From Gillisia hiemivivida (GTDB lineage: Bacteria > Bacteroidota > Bacteroidia > Flavobacteriales > Flavobacteriaceae), in contig NZ_VORY01000003.1 of NCBI RefSeq assembly GCF_007997295.1, forward strand, positions 235,290 to 299,289: a DNA stretch of 64,000 bases, given 5' to 3'. The notes below the pieces were generated by a model. That model searched no databases. It had not been told where the DNA came from and was given only the letters and a program-made list of their open reading frames with translations. How positions within the stretch are numbered: position 1 is the first letter of the stretch; the number at the start of each line of letters is the position of its first letter. A program made the translations under genes and the position numbers. Below, piece after piece: positions 63,896 through 64,000 of this stretch.

Positions 63896-64000
63896 TTATG
63901 CAAAAATTGTGGTTAATCTGTAGAGGAAGAATTCTACATTTTTTACTCCTCTGAACTGTGCTCTAAAGGCTTTTATTTTTGCGTTGAATGATTCTGCTGA
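63896..64000 (-). CDS. Transposase C-terminal fragment (ISL3/ISAon1-like), runs off window
   Basis: The last 34 codons of a minus-strand frame ending in TAA at 63896-63898. The segment ESFNAKIKAFRAQFRGVKN followed by FFLYRLTTIFA matches the C-terminal signature of DDE transposases of the ISL3 group (ESFN.KIK...R...G). Most of the gene lies beyond the window. No terminal inverted repeat was identified between 63808 and 63895. Confidence 0.75.
   Translation of the reverse strand, partial: SAESFNAKIKAFRAQFRGVKNVEFFLYRLTTIFA

Overview
The window is chromosomal DNA of a member of the Flavobacteriaceae (Bacteroidota), probably close to Gramella, Salegentibacter or Zunongwangia. The evidence is the gliding genes gldA, gldB and gldC, a GLPGLI protein next to a TonB-type outer membrane protein, DUF4293 and DUF1599 proteins, a Rho factor with a long disordered insert, a split MetH, low GC content, and promoters of the TTTG-N(about 21)-TAnnTTTG type. 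No taxon was confirmed by a database search.

Positions 1-13280 form a methionine regulon: metK (cut by the window edge) behind a SAM-II-like riboswitch; metY-metX-hom-metZ behind two tandem leader-peptide attenuators; a second hom plus an OsmC protein behind a duplicated, diverged attenuator pair; and metH (two polypeptides)-metF behind a SAM-I riboswitch. The attenuators are the most interesting signal. Each is a short ORF (Met/Cys-rich in the first pair) followed by a strong intrinsic terminator whose 5' arm can instead pair with a segment inside the ORF. Positions 13305-16040 hold a PagL-like lipid A deacylase, a head-GIN lipoprotein and gldA. Positions 16326-20401 hold a phenylalanine/tyrosine operon (pheA, aminotransferase, tyrA, DAHP synthase/chorismate mutase) behind an attenuator whose leader peptide contains eight aromatic residues in a row.

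Positions 20427-38731 are mainly housekeeping: rsgA, dtd, a MazG-like hydrolase, aroA, queA, rlmN, a polyprenyl synthetase, an ECF sigma factor with a membrane partner, dnaG without zinc ligands, an atypical response regulator, nadE, gldBC and rho. They are broken by repeat-rich intergenic DNA at 27207-27769 (three tandem 192-bp units) and 35519-36330 (a perfectly nested three-way-junction element). Positions 39429-42187 are a mercury-resistance cassette (ArsR regulator, MerTP, MerA-like reductase, GDCCVxC protein) bounded by near-identical 16-bp direct repeats.

Positions 42391-55661 are again core genes (truA, an MsbA-like ABC exporter, GLPGLI/TonB pair, cdaA, folP, tpiA, prmA, clpS). Two genes here are damaged: a small secreted protein frameshifted in a T8 tract, and an M57 metalloprotease with an in-frame stop. 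Positions 55792-63600 are a tRNA-Arg(ACG) and a genomic island integrated into its 3' end. The island carries a tyrosine integrase, an excisionase-like HTH protein, a HUH Rep-like protein, a small unknown protein and, as cargo, a 1256-residue YobI-type membrane P-loop NTPase that is a plausible anti-phage gene. A third copy of the tRNA end at 63758 suggests an earlier integration. The window ends inside a transposase gene.
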